Part shown: positions 34,882 to 43,085 of the stretch, piece by piece | How positions within the stretch are numbered: position 1 is the first letter of the stretch | Layout of the letters: every line of letters starts with the position of its first letter | DNA from: Chloroflexota bacterium | Lineage (GTDB): Bacteria > Chloroflexota > Anaerolineae > Anaerolineales > Villigracilaceae | Reading direction: 5' to 3' | NCBI GenBank assembly: GCA_013388855.1 | Contig: JACAEM010000034.1 | Span: forward strand, 1 to 64,000 | Length of the DNA: 64,000 bases | The notes under the pieces: generated by a model | Seen by the model: the letters and a program-made list of their open reading frames with translations, nothing else | Databases searched by the model: none | What the model was told of the DNA's origin: nothing | Made by a program: the position numbers and the translations under genes

Positions 34882-34954
34882 GGATTCTCCTGAAATACAA
34901 ATAAATGCAAACAGGCAAAAGTATACTTGTCTATGTGTATCCCTGTCCACTTTC

Positions 34955-35851
34955 TTACTTGTCTCTCACACACCGGAACCCGACGCCAGGACTGTAATAG
35001 GTAGGTGTGGCATTATTACGCACCCATAGGCGCAGGTCCATATCGTAGGTGTCCTTCGAGCCGCCGCGCATGAAGCGGTAATGCATCCCTTCGTAAACAT
35101 CTCCCATCCATTGCCAGACGTTGCCCGCCATATCGTAGAGTCCGTATGGAGAGGCAGAATTAAGCGTTTGGTAGTCGCCGTATTTCTTTCCATTGTAAAA
35201 GCCGACGGGACTTGTGCGTGAGCCGAAGGAGTTCATATCTTCGAACGGGTCGCGGCTGGAATAGAAGTTGGCGTTTTCGCGCGCGATCTCGTCACCCCAT
35301 GGGAAAGGACGCGCATCGATGCCACGCCCGGCTTTTTCCCATTCCATTTCTGTAGGAAGACGCCAGTCATAATATTCGCAATAACCCCACGCACCAAACC
35401 AGGTGACCATCGTCATCGGATGATTCTCGTATCCAGGCTGGATCGTGAATCTGCCACCGTCAAATTTGACCCTCTGCGCCGGGTCATTCAGCGGGATGAA
35501 GAGCCAGTCGCCCGCATCGATTCTTTCCTCATGCTTGACTCCGTGAAACTCATCGCCGGGGTAAAAACCGACAATTTGTTCGCCATCGAGTTTGACGTAC
35601 CCGTCGTCAAGCGCCGCGTTGAGGAAATTCACGTACTGGGCAGTGGTCACATCGGTGATCATAATTTCATAAGCGTCGGTCGTTTCAACATCTTCGTGTT
35701 GACCGAAGTAGAATTCTCCCGCGGGGATTTGCGCCCAGGTGTTGGGGTCAATGCCCGTATCGAACGCCGGTATCGGAGCGTTCAGGTCAACAGGGACGCA
35801 TGAGGCGATTAACGCGGCAAACAGGATGAGGCTTGGAAAGAGGCGTTTCAT
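34955..35851 (-). CDS. SUMF1/formylglycine-generating-enzyme-like lipoprotein
   Basis: The 298-residue protein has a lipoprotein signal (MKRLFPSLILFAALIASC) and a SUMF1-like domain: TWAQIPAGEFYFG, MVTWFGAWGYCEYYDWRLPTEMEWEKA, YGLYDMAGNVWQWMGD, FMRGGS, and the closing VGFRCV. These domains are usually metal- or ligand-binding C-type-lectin-like folds; true formylglycine activity needs cysteines that I cannot confirm here. Its start overlaps the stop of the His-rich membrane protein (ATGA), so it is co-translated with it and probably sits on the outer face of the membrane complex. Confidence 0.8.
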   Translation of the reverse strand: MKRLFPSLILFAALIASCVPVDLNAPIPAFDTGIDPNTWAQIPAGEFYFGQHEDVETTDAYEIMITDVTTAQYVNFLNAALDDGYVKLDGEQIVGFYPGDEFHGVKHEERIDAGDWLFIPLNDPAQRVKFDGGRFTIQPGYENHPMTMVTWFGAWGYCEYYDWRLPTEMEWEKAGRGIDARPFPWGDEIARENANFYSSRDPFEDMNSFGSRTSPVGFYNGKKYGDYQTLNSASPYGLYDMAGNVWQWMGDVYEGMHYRFMRGGSKDTYDMDLRLWVRNNATPTYYSPGVGFRCVRDK

Positions 35852-37323
35852 TGGTTCACCTCCTGCGCAAGTTCGTGAGTCTGCTCTTCTGTCCAGCGTC
35901 CTTTGTTCTTGAACAGGTCGATCAACCTCCAGGCCATTACAACGGCAAGAATCACAAGCAGCGTGCCGAGACCGAAGTCAATCAGATACATCAACAGATT
36001 GACCAGCGGTTGCTGCTCGGCTTCAGTGATGAAGAGCCGTTTCATTTCGAAGACCGTGACTGCGCCGAAGGCAATATCCGAAAGGACGATGATCAGCCAG
36101 CCGTACCATTGCCGAACCCGGCCCTTCAGCCCGATCATGTCACCGTAGTACATGAGGATGATAGTGGCGACGATGGCGGAGAGTACGTGCCAGTGACCGG
36201 TCAGTTCGATGCGCTCCTCACGGGCGGGCCAGACGCGGAATATCTCGTCGAGTTTGACCGCCATGAAAATGCCAATGCCGCTGGTGGTAAAGTTCATGAA
36301 GAGCATCTGCCAGGTGGGGCCAAAGCGGAGTGGGTCGCGCAAGAGTGCGCGCAGTTTCTGCCCGAAGGTCGGTTTGGCGATGCCTGTCGTCCCCTCGCGG
36401 ATGAGTTTTCCCCAACTCCAGATGAGCAGGAAAAGCGCCGCCAGCATGGACGGTGTCGCGCCAACGTAGATGATCATGTGCGCGATGGGTTCCAGCGGTG
36501 TGACCACACCCCATACACCCAGATTAAGCACAATCGTGCCGAGAATCATGAGCGGCATGGCGGCTTTGTGCCATCCGCCCTTGAAGTTGAGCCAGCGCCC
36601 GATGATAAGTGTGATCATAATACAGATCAATGCCAGCATGATGTGCAGGTGCCCGATGACCGAATATTCCATCGTCGTTTTTTCGGGATAACGAATGATG
36701 TTCTCGGCGAGGAAGACCTCAAATCCATTGCCGAAGAACGAACCGGGCACTGCGCCGAACAACGCCGAAATGACGGTGGTCACGGCGGTGGCGAAGAAGG
36801 CGGTGCGCTCGAGGTCAAGTCCGCTTTTGGTGTGGGCATAGGCTTTATCGGTGACGTAGTATTCCGGGTTCCAGGGATAGAGCGCAATACACAACATCAC
36901 ACCAGCAAAGAAGACCAACGACAAGCCAAAGATGTACAATCCGTGGAAGGCCCAATTGTGGCCAAAGTAGGCAAACCCCATGCCGAAAACCATGGTCACG
37001 ATGTAGCCAACCGTGATGATGGCATTGATGGCGGTCTTGAAAAACGGTTTTATCTTCAACAAGCCCGTGATCATATAGGTCTCGATGGCGACAATTGCCA
37101 TGGCAATGGAGTGATACAGGATGATGATGCGTCCCTCACGTTCCGATTGCACGATCTTCATGCCGAGGGCTTTAATGACCACGTCGCGCACGCCCAACTC
37201 CGCCATCGGCCCCGACAACATGCCCCACACGGCAGTGACGACAGCGACCATGGCAATGGCAACCAGGATTAGACCCTTGGTGGAATTAAAAAGATAGTTG
37301 AAGCGGGTTTTGATAAATTGCAT
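35848..37323 (-). CDS. Polytopic His-rich membrane protein, possibly heme-copper-oxidase-like
   Basis: With the start at 37323 (AAGGAAG five bases upstream) the product is 491 residues with about 12 hydrophobic helices. Histidines lie in helix-like contexts typical of heme or copper ligands: ILYHSIAMAIV, YFGHNWAFHGLYIFG, EYSVIGHLHIMLALICIM, PIAHMIIYVG and TGHWHVLSAIVATIILMYY. The two H-x-H motifs resemble the HFHYVL helix of oxidase subunit I, but I see neither the classic Tyr-His cross-link motif nor a clear HH pair. I therefore call it only a candidate distant relative or a new heme membrane protein. Flanking ctaB and two paralogous small membrane genes support a respiratory role. Confidence 0.6.
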   Translation of the reverse strand: MQFIKTRFNYLFNSTKGLILVAIAMVAVVTAVWGMLSGPMAELGVRDVVIKALGMKIVQSEREGRIIILYHSIAMAIVAIETYMITGLLKIKPFFKTAINAIITVGYIVTMVFGMGFAYFGHNWAFHGLYIFGLSLVFFAGVMLCIALYPWNPEYYVTDKAYAHTKSGLDLERTAFFATAVTTVISALFGAVPGSFFGNGFEVFLAENIIRYPEKTTMEYSVIGHLHIMLALICIMITLIIGRWLNFKGGWHKAAMPLMILGTIVLNLGVWGVVTPLEPIAHMIIYVGATPSMLAALFLLIWSWGKLIREGTTGIAKPTFGQKLRALLRDPLRFGPTWQMLFMNFTTSGIGIFMAVKLDEIFRVWPAREERIELTGHWHVLSAIVATIILMYYGDMIGLKGRVRQWYGWLIIVLSDIAFGAVTVFEMKRLFITEAEQQPLVNLLMYLIDFGLGTLLVILAVVMAWRLIDLFKNKGRWTEEQTHELAQEVNQ

Positions 37324-37405
37324 TTGGACTTCCTTTTGGTAATTGGCAATTGAACGGGCGCAAACGCCTTGCTTCAATTACCAACTACCAATCCCTACCT
37401 GCCAA

Positions 37406-38005
37406 TCATCCCCTCTTCGCAAACCCCAACGCGTACGCGCTGCTCATCAGGAAAAGCAGGGGAGTTAGAATGGTCATGACCAGTTCAGGGCTGAAGAACA
37501 ATAACTGACTTCCCATCGTGATGAATGCCAGCGCGACACCTCCCAGCCCGATCAACGCGCCGCCGATGCCGACCCACCAGAATCCCTTGGGCGCACCCTT
37601 TGCCACGAACGGACCGATGAAAATCACAAGCCCCGCCACACCATGGAAGAGCGGCACAGCGATCTTCTTGAGCGCATCCATCCCGCCGATGCTGGTGATC
37701 GCAATGGCAAGGAAGCCGATTACGGCGAACCACTTGAAATACTTCTTCCAGGAGGGGAAATACTCCTCGGCAAGCCCCATCGAGATTCCCAGCGGAATCA
37801 GGCTCGCAACTGTCAGCACATAGGGTGAAGACAGAATTCCCAACCCCAGGAAGATGAGCAAAAGCCCCGAAACCAAAAGCACCGCAAAGCCCATCAGATA
37901 GTACAGGTTATGCAGTGCCTTGTTCAGGTTGTACCGCTGCCAGAAATACCAGCACAGGTACGCGGCGATCAAGCCGGTGAGCAGAAGGAAGACTTTGTCT
38001 AACAT
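37406..38005 (-). CDS. Small polytopic membrane protein (paralog of 33357-33962)
   Basis: This 199-residue protein is the first gene of the cluster and starts MLDKVFLLLTGLIAAYLCW, with GAGGAG six bases before the ATG at 38005. The track's longer start lacks support. It has about seven hydrophobic segments and shares the HGVAG, SGLLLIFLG and GGALIGLGG blocks with its paralog. No known family is recognised. Two CRP/FNR-like palindromes lie upstream. Confidence 0.7.
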   Translation of the reverse strand: MLDKVFLLLTGLIAAYLCWYFWQRYNLNKALHNLYYLMGFAVLLVSGLLLIFLGLGILSSPYVLTVASLIPLGISMGLAEEYFPSWKKYFKWFAVIGFLAIAITSIGGMDALKKIAVPLFHGVAGLVIFIGPFVAKGAPKGFWWVGIGGALIGLGGVALAFITMGSQLLFFSPELVMTILTPLLFLMSSAYALGFAKRG

Positions 38006-38036
38006 CGCATTCTCCTCGTATGAAATTATCTTTCTT

Positions 38037-38052
38037 TGTGAATTATTACACA
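38037..38052. promoter_or_regulatory. CRP/FNR-like palindrome, proximal
   Basis: TGTGA-N6-ACACA is one base from the CRP-type consensus half on the right side and sits in the promoter region of the membrane/heme cluster. Its centre is 32 bases from the distal site, about three helical turns. Confidence 0.5.
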
Positions 38053-38068
38053 AATACAAAATAAAAAC

Positions 38069-38084
38069 TGTGACTTAGGTCACA
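38069..38084. promoter_or_regulatory. CRP/FNR-like palindrome, distal
   Basis: TGTGACTTAGGTCACA is a perfect TGTGA-N6-TCACA palindrome. It lies about 65-80 bases before the ATG at 38005, where an activator of the CRP/FNR family would be placed for control of a respiratory operon. Which regulator binds is unknown. Confidence 0.65.
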
Positions 38085-38097
38085 ATTTCAAGGAGAA

Positions 38098-39396
38098 TTA
38101 TATTTTCGTATCGCGTTTCAACAAATCATCTGTAGTTTCCCTGCGAACGATCAATTTCGCTTTCCCCGCTTCCAGCATCAGCACTGCCGGACGCCGTGCG
38201 CCATTGTAATTGGACGACATACTCAAATGATATGCCCCCGCCACCGGGATGGCGATCAGGTCGCCTTCCTGGATTTTTGGCATCGGCAGATCTTCGATGA
38301 TGATATCTCCGGACTCGCAATACGGACCCGCCACAGACACACGTTCGCTTCTTTCGCGACCGACGCCTGATACCGGCAAACAGGAATATCTCGCCCCATA
38401 CAGCGCGAACCGCGGATTATCCGCCATGCCGCCGTCGGCGAGCAGCCAGGTCTTGTCGCCGCGCTTCTTCACCGCGCCAACCCGATAGATGGCAACACCC
38501 GCCCGCGCCACCAAACTTCTTCCCGGTTCCAAATGCAAGTGTGGAAGTTCTAGCCCGCGACGCCGGCAACCTTCGATCACCGCCTCTGCGACCCCGCGCA
38601 CATAACTATCAATGGACGGATTCGGCAATTCATCTTCGTGATAGGCGATGCCCCATCCACCGCCGGGACAGAAATGCCACTCGCCTTTGAATCCGATTTC
38701 TTTTGCAAGATCGAGCGCCAGTTCAATTGCCGGAATCAACGGCTCCGGGTCGCGGAAGTTGGAACCTTGGTGGAAATGGATTCCCGTGAGGGGCAGGTTA
38801 TTTTCATTGCAGAATATTGCCGCAACGAGAATTTCCTCGCGCGTCATGCCAAACTTGCTGTCGTGTTGACCAGTCTGTGTATGGGCATGATGTGTGGAAA
38901 CGGCAATGCCGGGCAGAAGACGCAGCCAGAAATTCGGGAATGGGGGTTGATGATTGATAATTAATAAATGGATTCGTTCCAATTCAGTGATGTTGTCAAC
39001 AACAACCGTTCCTGCATGTTCAATCGCCGCCTTCAAATCGTCAATTGATTTATTCACCCCATGCACAAGGATGTACTCACGCGGAACGCCAGCCGCAACT
39101 GCAATCTTAATTTCTCCCTCGCCCGTGCAATCGATAAAGAAATCATGCTCTTGCGTCCATTGGGCGATGGCTTTGCACAGAAAGGCTTTGCCTGCATAGG
39201 TGATATGAGCGGAGGCAGGATAATGCGCGGTTAACGCGTCCGTGTAGGATTGGGCAGAGGCATCCAAGGTGGCGCGGTCGTATATATATAACGGAGTCCC
39301 ATGTTCGGCTGAGAGGGAGGCGAGGTCATGTCCCGCGATGGTCAACGAATCCCTTTCGACCCTTGTCGAAATGGGGAAGAGCAAGAGACGGTCCAT
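38098..39396 (-). CDS. lysA: Diaminopimelate decarboxylase
   Basis: The 432-residue PLP enzyme makes L-lysine from meso-diaminopimelate. The PLP lysine is in TYAGKAFLC (about residue 69), the His-Gly-rich segment is GIHFHQGSNFRDPEPL, the PLP-phosphate site is FCPGGGWGI, then LHLEPGRSLVARAG and the second active-site motif GPYCESGDII. It lies 14 bases after the FtsL-like gene. I see no lysine riboswitch ahead. Confidence 0.93.
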   Translation of the reverse strand: MDRLLLFPISTRVERDSLTIAGHDLASLSAEHGTPLYIYDRATLDASAQSYTDALTAHYPASAHITYAGKAFLCKAIAQWTQEHDFFIDCTGEGEIKIAVAAGVPREYILVHGVNKSIDDLKAAIEHAGTVVVDNITELERIHLLIINHQPPFPNFWLRLLPGIAVSTHHAHTQTGQHDSKFGMTREEILVAAIFCNENNLPLTGIHFHQGSNFRDPEPLIPAIELALDLAKEIGFKGEWHFCPGGGWGIAYHEDELPNPSIDSYVRGVAEAVIEGCRRRGLELPHLHLEPGRSLVARAGVAIYRVGAVKKRGDKTWLLADGGMADNPRFALYGARYSCLPVSGVGRERSERVSVAGPYCESGDIIIEDLPMPKIQEGDLIAIPVAGAYHLSMSSNYNGARRPAVLMLEAGKAKLIVRRETTDDLLKRDTKI

Positions 39397-39410
39397 ATAT
39401 CACGATGAAG

Positions 39411-39788
39411 TTATTCGCCGAAAAAGAGATCCCACCATACTTCCCACTTTTGCATCGGGGTGGGGACAGGCACCGGGGTGACCGAAAGGATGGGTGCGGA
39501 ACCCGGCTCTCCCACAGGAACGACAGGAAGGTCGCCATCCTGAATGTAATGCCCATCGGTGCGCGCCCACTCCTCCACAGCGGCGGTCGAGTTGGCGTAG
39601 GCGACAGCCGTCTCCAGGGCATATTGGGTCTGCACCGCCTGGGTCGCCTGCGTGCGCGCCAGTTCGTTTTGTTGATGCAACATGTTGAGCTCTTCCAACC
39701 GGCGGTTGAACTCCAGCACGATGAAGACCAGCACAAAAATGCCGATGATGACTGCCACGCGCCGCACATTGACGGGAAGGTTGATCAT
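39411..39788 (-). CDS. FtsL/DivIC-like septum protein candidate
   Basis: The 125-residue product has one N-terminal transmembrane helix (VAVIIGIFVLVFIVLEF), then a coiled coil (NRRLEELNMLHQQNELARTQ) and a Pro-rich C-terminus. This topology fits the FtsB/FtsL/DivIC group that links divisome components. The sequence similarity is weak, so the family is provisional. The start at 39788 (MINLPVNVRR) avoids the unlikely upstream extension. lysA follows closely on the same strand. Confidence 0.6.
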   Translation of the reverse strand: MINLPVNVRRVAVIIGIFVLVFIVLEFNRRLEELNMLHQQNELARTQATQAVQTQYALETAVAYANSTAAVEEWARTDGHYIQDGDLPVVPVGEPGSAPILSVTPVPVPTPMQKWEVWWDLFFGE

Positions 39789-39829
39789 GACATTAATCTT
39801 AATCGTTATCGTAATCCCTGACAAGCGAC

Positions 39830-39835
39830 TATAAT
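39830..39835 (+). promoter_or_regulatory. -10 box of the methylmalonyl-CoA epimerase gene
   Basis: TATAAT lies about 66 bases before the start codon, in the divergent gap with the FtsL-like gene. Confidence 0.45.
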
Positions 39836-39901
39836 CTGTGCTGGCACTTCGCAGGTAACCGACACTTGCGAAGCGACTGTCACCTTATCATGGAGTTGTT
39901 C

Positions 39902-40306
39902 ATGCCGAAAGTAAAACAGATCAATCATGTTGCCGTTGTTGTGGAGGATATGGAAAAGGCGCTTTCCTTCTGGAGGGACGCGTTGGGGATGGAATTGCAC
40001 GAGCTGCGCGACGTGCCCGCCGAACAATCGCAGGTTGCCTTCCTGCCGCTTCCCGGCTCGGAGGTGGAACTGGTTCAGCCTACGACGGATGATTCGGGCA
40101 TTGCGAAATATCTCGCCAAACGCGGTCCCGGAATGCACCACGTTTGCCTCGAAGTGGACGATATTATTGGGATGATGACGCAATTGAAATCCAGAGGCGT
40201 GCGTCTCATCAATGAAGAGCCGCGCATCGCCGCCGATGGAAAACGTTATGCCTTCATCCACCCTGAAAGCACCTCCGGTGTGCTGGTGGAGTTGTATCAG
40301 ATCTAA
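39902..40306 (+). CDS. mce: Methylmalonyl-CoA epimerase
   Basis: The 134-residue VOC-fold enzyme interconverts the R and S forms of methylmalonyl-CoA in propionate metabolism. It starts MPKVKQINHVAVVVEDMEKA; the metal ligands are the His in INHVAV, the Glu/Gln in the LPGSEVELVQP area, GMHHVCLEVDDI and the closing VLVELYQI. GGAG lies before the ATG at 39902; the track's 39866 start adds 12 unlikely residues. No mutase genes lie nearby. Confidence 0.88.
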   Translation: MPKVKQINHVAVVVEDMEKALSFWRDALGMELHELRDVPAEQSQVAFLPLPGSEVELVQPTTDDSGIAKYLAKRGPGMHHVCLEVDDIIGMMTQLKSRGVRLINEEPRIAADGKRYAFIHPESTSGVLVELYQI

Positions 40307-40415
40307 GCCTGCAAGCCTGAGAGGTCTTCCAAGACTTGTCAGGTTTATCACTTTGTAACTTTTCCCTCCCTTAATCCAGAAAACATTCGCTGATTTCTGT
40401 GTTGTAATTACTGTC

Positions 40416-41846
40416 ATGCTCGATACTATCGAAACCACCCTTCGCGAACAATGCGGACTCGTCAAAGACCGTCCCATCGTAGCGGGCGTTTCCGGCGGAC
40501 CGGACAGTCTGTGCCTGATGAGCGTCCTGCGCAAAACCGGGTATCGGATCATCGTTGCGCATTTCAACCACAAATTGCGCGCCGACTCGGACGCCGACGC
40601 CAACGTGGTCGAGCAGACCGCTGCCCGCCTCAACATCGCGTCGGTCATCGAAAGCGGCAATGTGCGCGAATTCGCAGAAACAGAAAATTTGTCCATCGAG
40701 GAAGCCGCGCGCACGCTGCGGTATCGTTTCCTCATGGAACAGGCACGGCGGTTCCGGGCACAGGCCGTGGCGGTCGGTCACACCGCGGACGACCAGGTCG
40801 AAACCGTGCTCATGCACTTCCTGCGCGGCGCGGGGCTTTCCGGACTCAAGGGCATGACCCACCGCACGATCATCAAGACTTTCGACCCTGAAATCCCCAT
40901 CGTGCGCCCGCTGCTGGACATCTGGCGCGAGGAAACGGTCGTCTACTGCGCGGCAAACGGCTTCCGCCCGCGGCACGACCCGAGCAACGCCTCACTTGAT
41001 TTCTTCCGCAACCGCCTGCGCCACCTGCTCATCCCGGCGCTCGAGTCATACAATCCGCGTTTTCGCGAGGTGGTCTGGCGCACATCGCGTTCATTGGCAG
41101 GCGACCATGAGATCGTTGCACAAGCACTTGCAGAGGCGTGGAAGACTTGCGTGGTGCAGGAAAGCGCGGATTTCGTCGCCTTCGACTCTTCCGCTCTGGG
41201 CAAGCGCCCGGTCGGACTCCAACGGAACCTGATCCGCCATGCAATCGAACTCATCCGCCCCGACGAGCTGGATATCGGTTTCACCGCGTTGGACCGCGCC
41301 GCACAATTCATCAACGACCCAAAACAAAGCATCCGCATGGACATATCCGGCGAGTTGCATCTGCTCCGTGAAGGCTTGTTGATCTACGTGGTGGCGGGGG
41401 ATGCGACTCTTCCCGTGGAGCGCTGGCCTCAAATGCCCGATGAAGCCAGCACGATCCCGTTGAAAATCCCCGGCTCGGTCCCCCTTTCCGGCGGCTGGAA
41501 GTTGAACTGTGAACGCTGGAATATTGCGTCGCTGGCAATGGAACAAGCCAGGGCGAACGATGACCCATTTCAAGTGTGGCTGGATGCAAACGGGATTTCC
41601 GATGCGCTGGAATTACGCGTCCGGCAGGATGGCGACCGCTTCCAGCCGCTCGGCATGGACGGACATGAAATGAAGATCTCGGATTTCTTCATCAATGTTA
41701 AACTGGCAAAGCGCGCACGTGACCGTTGGCCTCTGCTGTGCATGGGTGAAAAGGTGGTCTGGGTTCCTGGCTATCGTCCGGCGCATCCTTTCCGGCTGAC
41801 CGAGTCCACGAAACAGGCGTTATATTTCTCGCTTACCCGAGGTTAA
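40416..41846 (+). CDS. tilS: tRNA(Ile)-lysidine synthase
   Basis: The 476-residue enzyme places lysidine on C34 of tRNA-Ile so that it reads AUA. The PP-loop is GVSGGPDSLCLM near residue 25, followed by the HFNHKLR motif and GHTADDQVETVLMHFLRGAGLSGLKGM, all typical. A C-terminal substrate-binding domain (about residues 370-476) contains ELRVRQDGDRFQPLGMDG and KISDFFIN. A strong bidirectional terminator follows. Confidence 0.92.
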   Translation: MLDTIETTLREQCGLVKDRPIVAGVSGGPDSLCLMSVLRKTGYRIIVAHFNHKLRADSDADANVVEQTAARLNIASVIESGNVREFAETENLSIEEAARTLRYRFLMEQARRFRAQAVAVGHTADDQVETVLMHFLRGAGLSGLKGMTHRTIIKTFDPEIPIVRPLLDIWREETVVYCAANGFRPRHDPSNASLDFFRNRLRHLLIPALESYNPRFREVVWRTSRSLAGDHEIVAQALAEAWKTCVVQESADFVAFDSSALGKRPVGLQRNLIRHAIELIRPDELDIGFTALDRAAQFINDPKQSIRMDISGELHLLREGLLIYVVAGDATLPVERWPQMPDEASTIPLKIPGSVPLSGGWKLNCERWNIASLAMEQARANDDPFQVWLDANGISDALELRVRQDGDRFQPLGMDGHEMKISDFFINVKLAKRARDRWPLLCMGEKVVWVPGYRPAHPFRLTESTKQALYFSLTRG

Positions 41847-41885
41847 AAAAACGACAGTCACTTTGGTAGTGACTGTCGTTTTTTT
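41847..41885. terminator. Bidirectional terminator between tilS and the recombinase-like gene
   Basis: AAAACGACAGTCACT-ttggt-AGTGACTGTCGTTTT has A- and T-runs at both ends and serves two convergent genes. Confidence 0.88.
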
Positions 41886-42804
41886 ATTCCCTGCTTCCCG
41901 CCAATTGCTTCAACTTGATGAACAACTCACGCCACTGAATCTTCGATACGCCCAACTTCTGGCGGATCTGGTCCGGTTCGGTTCCTGCATGGAAATCGTT
42001 CAGCGCACAAGTCCAGCGGCACATATCGAAGGAAAGGTGCTTCGTCAACCCGGCTTCGTTGCCAATGTCCTCAAGCAAATATTCCAGCCGCCGCGGCGAC
42101 CACGGGAAGAGTTTTTCCTCGGACTGGTCTATAGGGCTGCTTCGCTTGTACTGGGCAATGTATTCCTCGTAGGCGGGAATCCAATCATCGGGCAGAGGCA
42201 GTTTCCGCTCTTTGTAGCGATTCGCCGGGGTCGCATACTTGATGAAGATGCGCGGTCCATCCGGCGAATCCAGTTCGAGGTGCTCGAGAGTAATACCCAG
42301 TGTTTCACTCTTTTTGATGCCGGTCGTCAGAAGAAGATAGACAAGCACATATGGACGCGCATCCGGCTTGGTCCCGCGGCGGTGACGATCCGCGGCAAGC
42401 AGGACATCCTCGTATTCCTTGGGCGTGAGCACGGTCGGAAGCGGACTAATGGCAGAGCGCTGCGCCACTTTTTCGGCAGGATCGACCATCAGCACGCCGT
42501 ACTGATGCAGCCAGCGGAAAAGGGACTTGGTTGCGGTAATGCGGCGCGCCAGCGTCTTGGGGCTGCAAGGCACGTCGCGCTCCTTTTCCATCCACTCGAA
42601 ATATCGGTTGAGGTCCTTGGTGGTGACCTTGCCCAGCGTAGTGTCCTCCGGGAGGAAGCTGGTCAGCAGGCGCACGTCGGAGAGGAAGGCTTTGATGGTG
42701 TTCGGCGACCGTCCCTGATCGGCAAGATACGATTCCCACGAGTGGATGGCACTCGTGAGCGTTGAATTCTGGTTCAAATGGGAGGTAAGCTTGTTCTCAG
42801 GCAT
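41884..42804 (-). CDS. Tyrosine-recombinase-fold protein with a degenerate active site
   Basis: The 306-residue protein has the XerC/D design: an N-terminal SAM-like DNA-binding domain (SWESYLADQGRSPNTIKAFLSD) and a C-terminal catalytic-fold domain. The catalytic residues are mostly lost. In the TGLRxSE motif the Arg is Lys (TGIKKSE, residue 164), the H of HxxR is Asp (DMCR, 260-263), the LGH His is Val (LGV, 286), and the nucleophile Tyr position reads Phe (about 295). Only the second Arg remains. It is probably a DNA-binding protein rather than an active recombinase. ACAGGAGA precedes the ATG. The gap 42805-43085 is AT-rich and shows no gene. Confidence 0.75.
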   Translation of the reverse strand: MPENKLTSHLNQNSTLTSAIHSWESYLADQGRSPNTIKAFLSDVRLLTSFLPEDTTLGKVTTKDLNRYFEWMEKERDVPCSPKTLARRITATKSLFRWLHQYGVLMVDPAEKVAQRSAISPLPTVLTPKEYEDVLLAADRHRRGTKPDARPYVLVYLLLTTGIKKSETLGITLEHLELDSPDGPRIFIKYATPANRYKERKLPLPDDWIPAYEEYIAQYKRSSPIDQSEEKLFPWSPRRLEYLLEDIGNEAGLTKHLSFDMCRWTCALNDFHAGTEPDQIRQKLGVSKIQWRELFIKLKQLAGSRE

Positions 42805-43085
42805 GACATCTCCTGTTGCTGTCTCTTTCGTATAGTTTAGCGAAAAAGGGAGAGGATGTCAACAGGAGATTTTTCATCATTCTACACTTTGCTTTCAAGA
42901 GAAAGAAGCGTCAGTGATGTAACTTTAATAGTACAAAAAATGCTTGAATTCACATAATAAAACAGCCATAATATTTTATTGAATTTTCTGTCGGGGTAGT
43001 CTTGGTCAATCAAGTCAGTTGTCAGTATATCGGTCGATTTTATCTTTTGTATCAATTTATCAAGCAATAGCCTTTGGAGGATACC

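Noticed and set aside
35833-37272. 479-residue plus-strand ORF opposite the His-rich membrane protein
   Set aside because: It is an antisense shadow. Reading a hydrophobic gene backwards gives Asp/His/Glu-rich protein without a recognisable fold.
41884-42804. Recombinase gene considered as the integrase of the TIR cassette or a prophage
   Set aside because: It is 34 kb away, flanked by housekeeping genes, GC-rich, and lacks catalytic residues. No phage genes are nearby.
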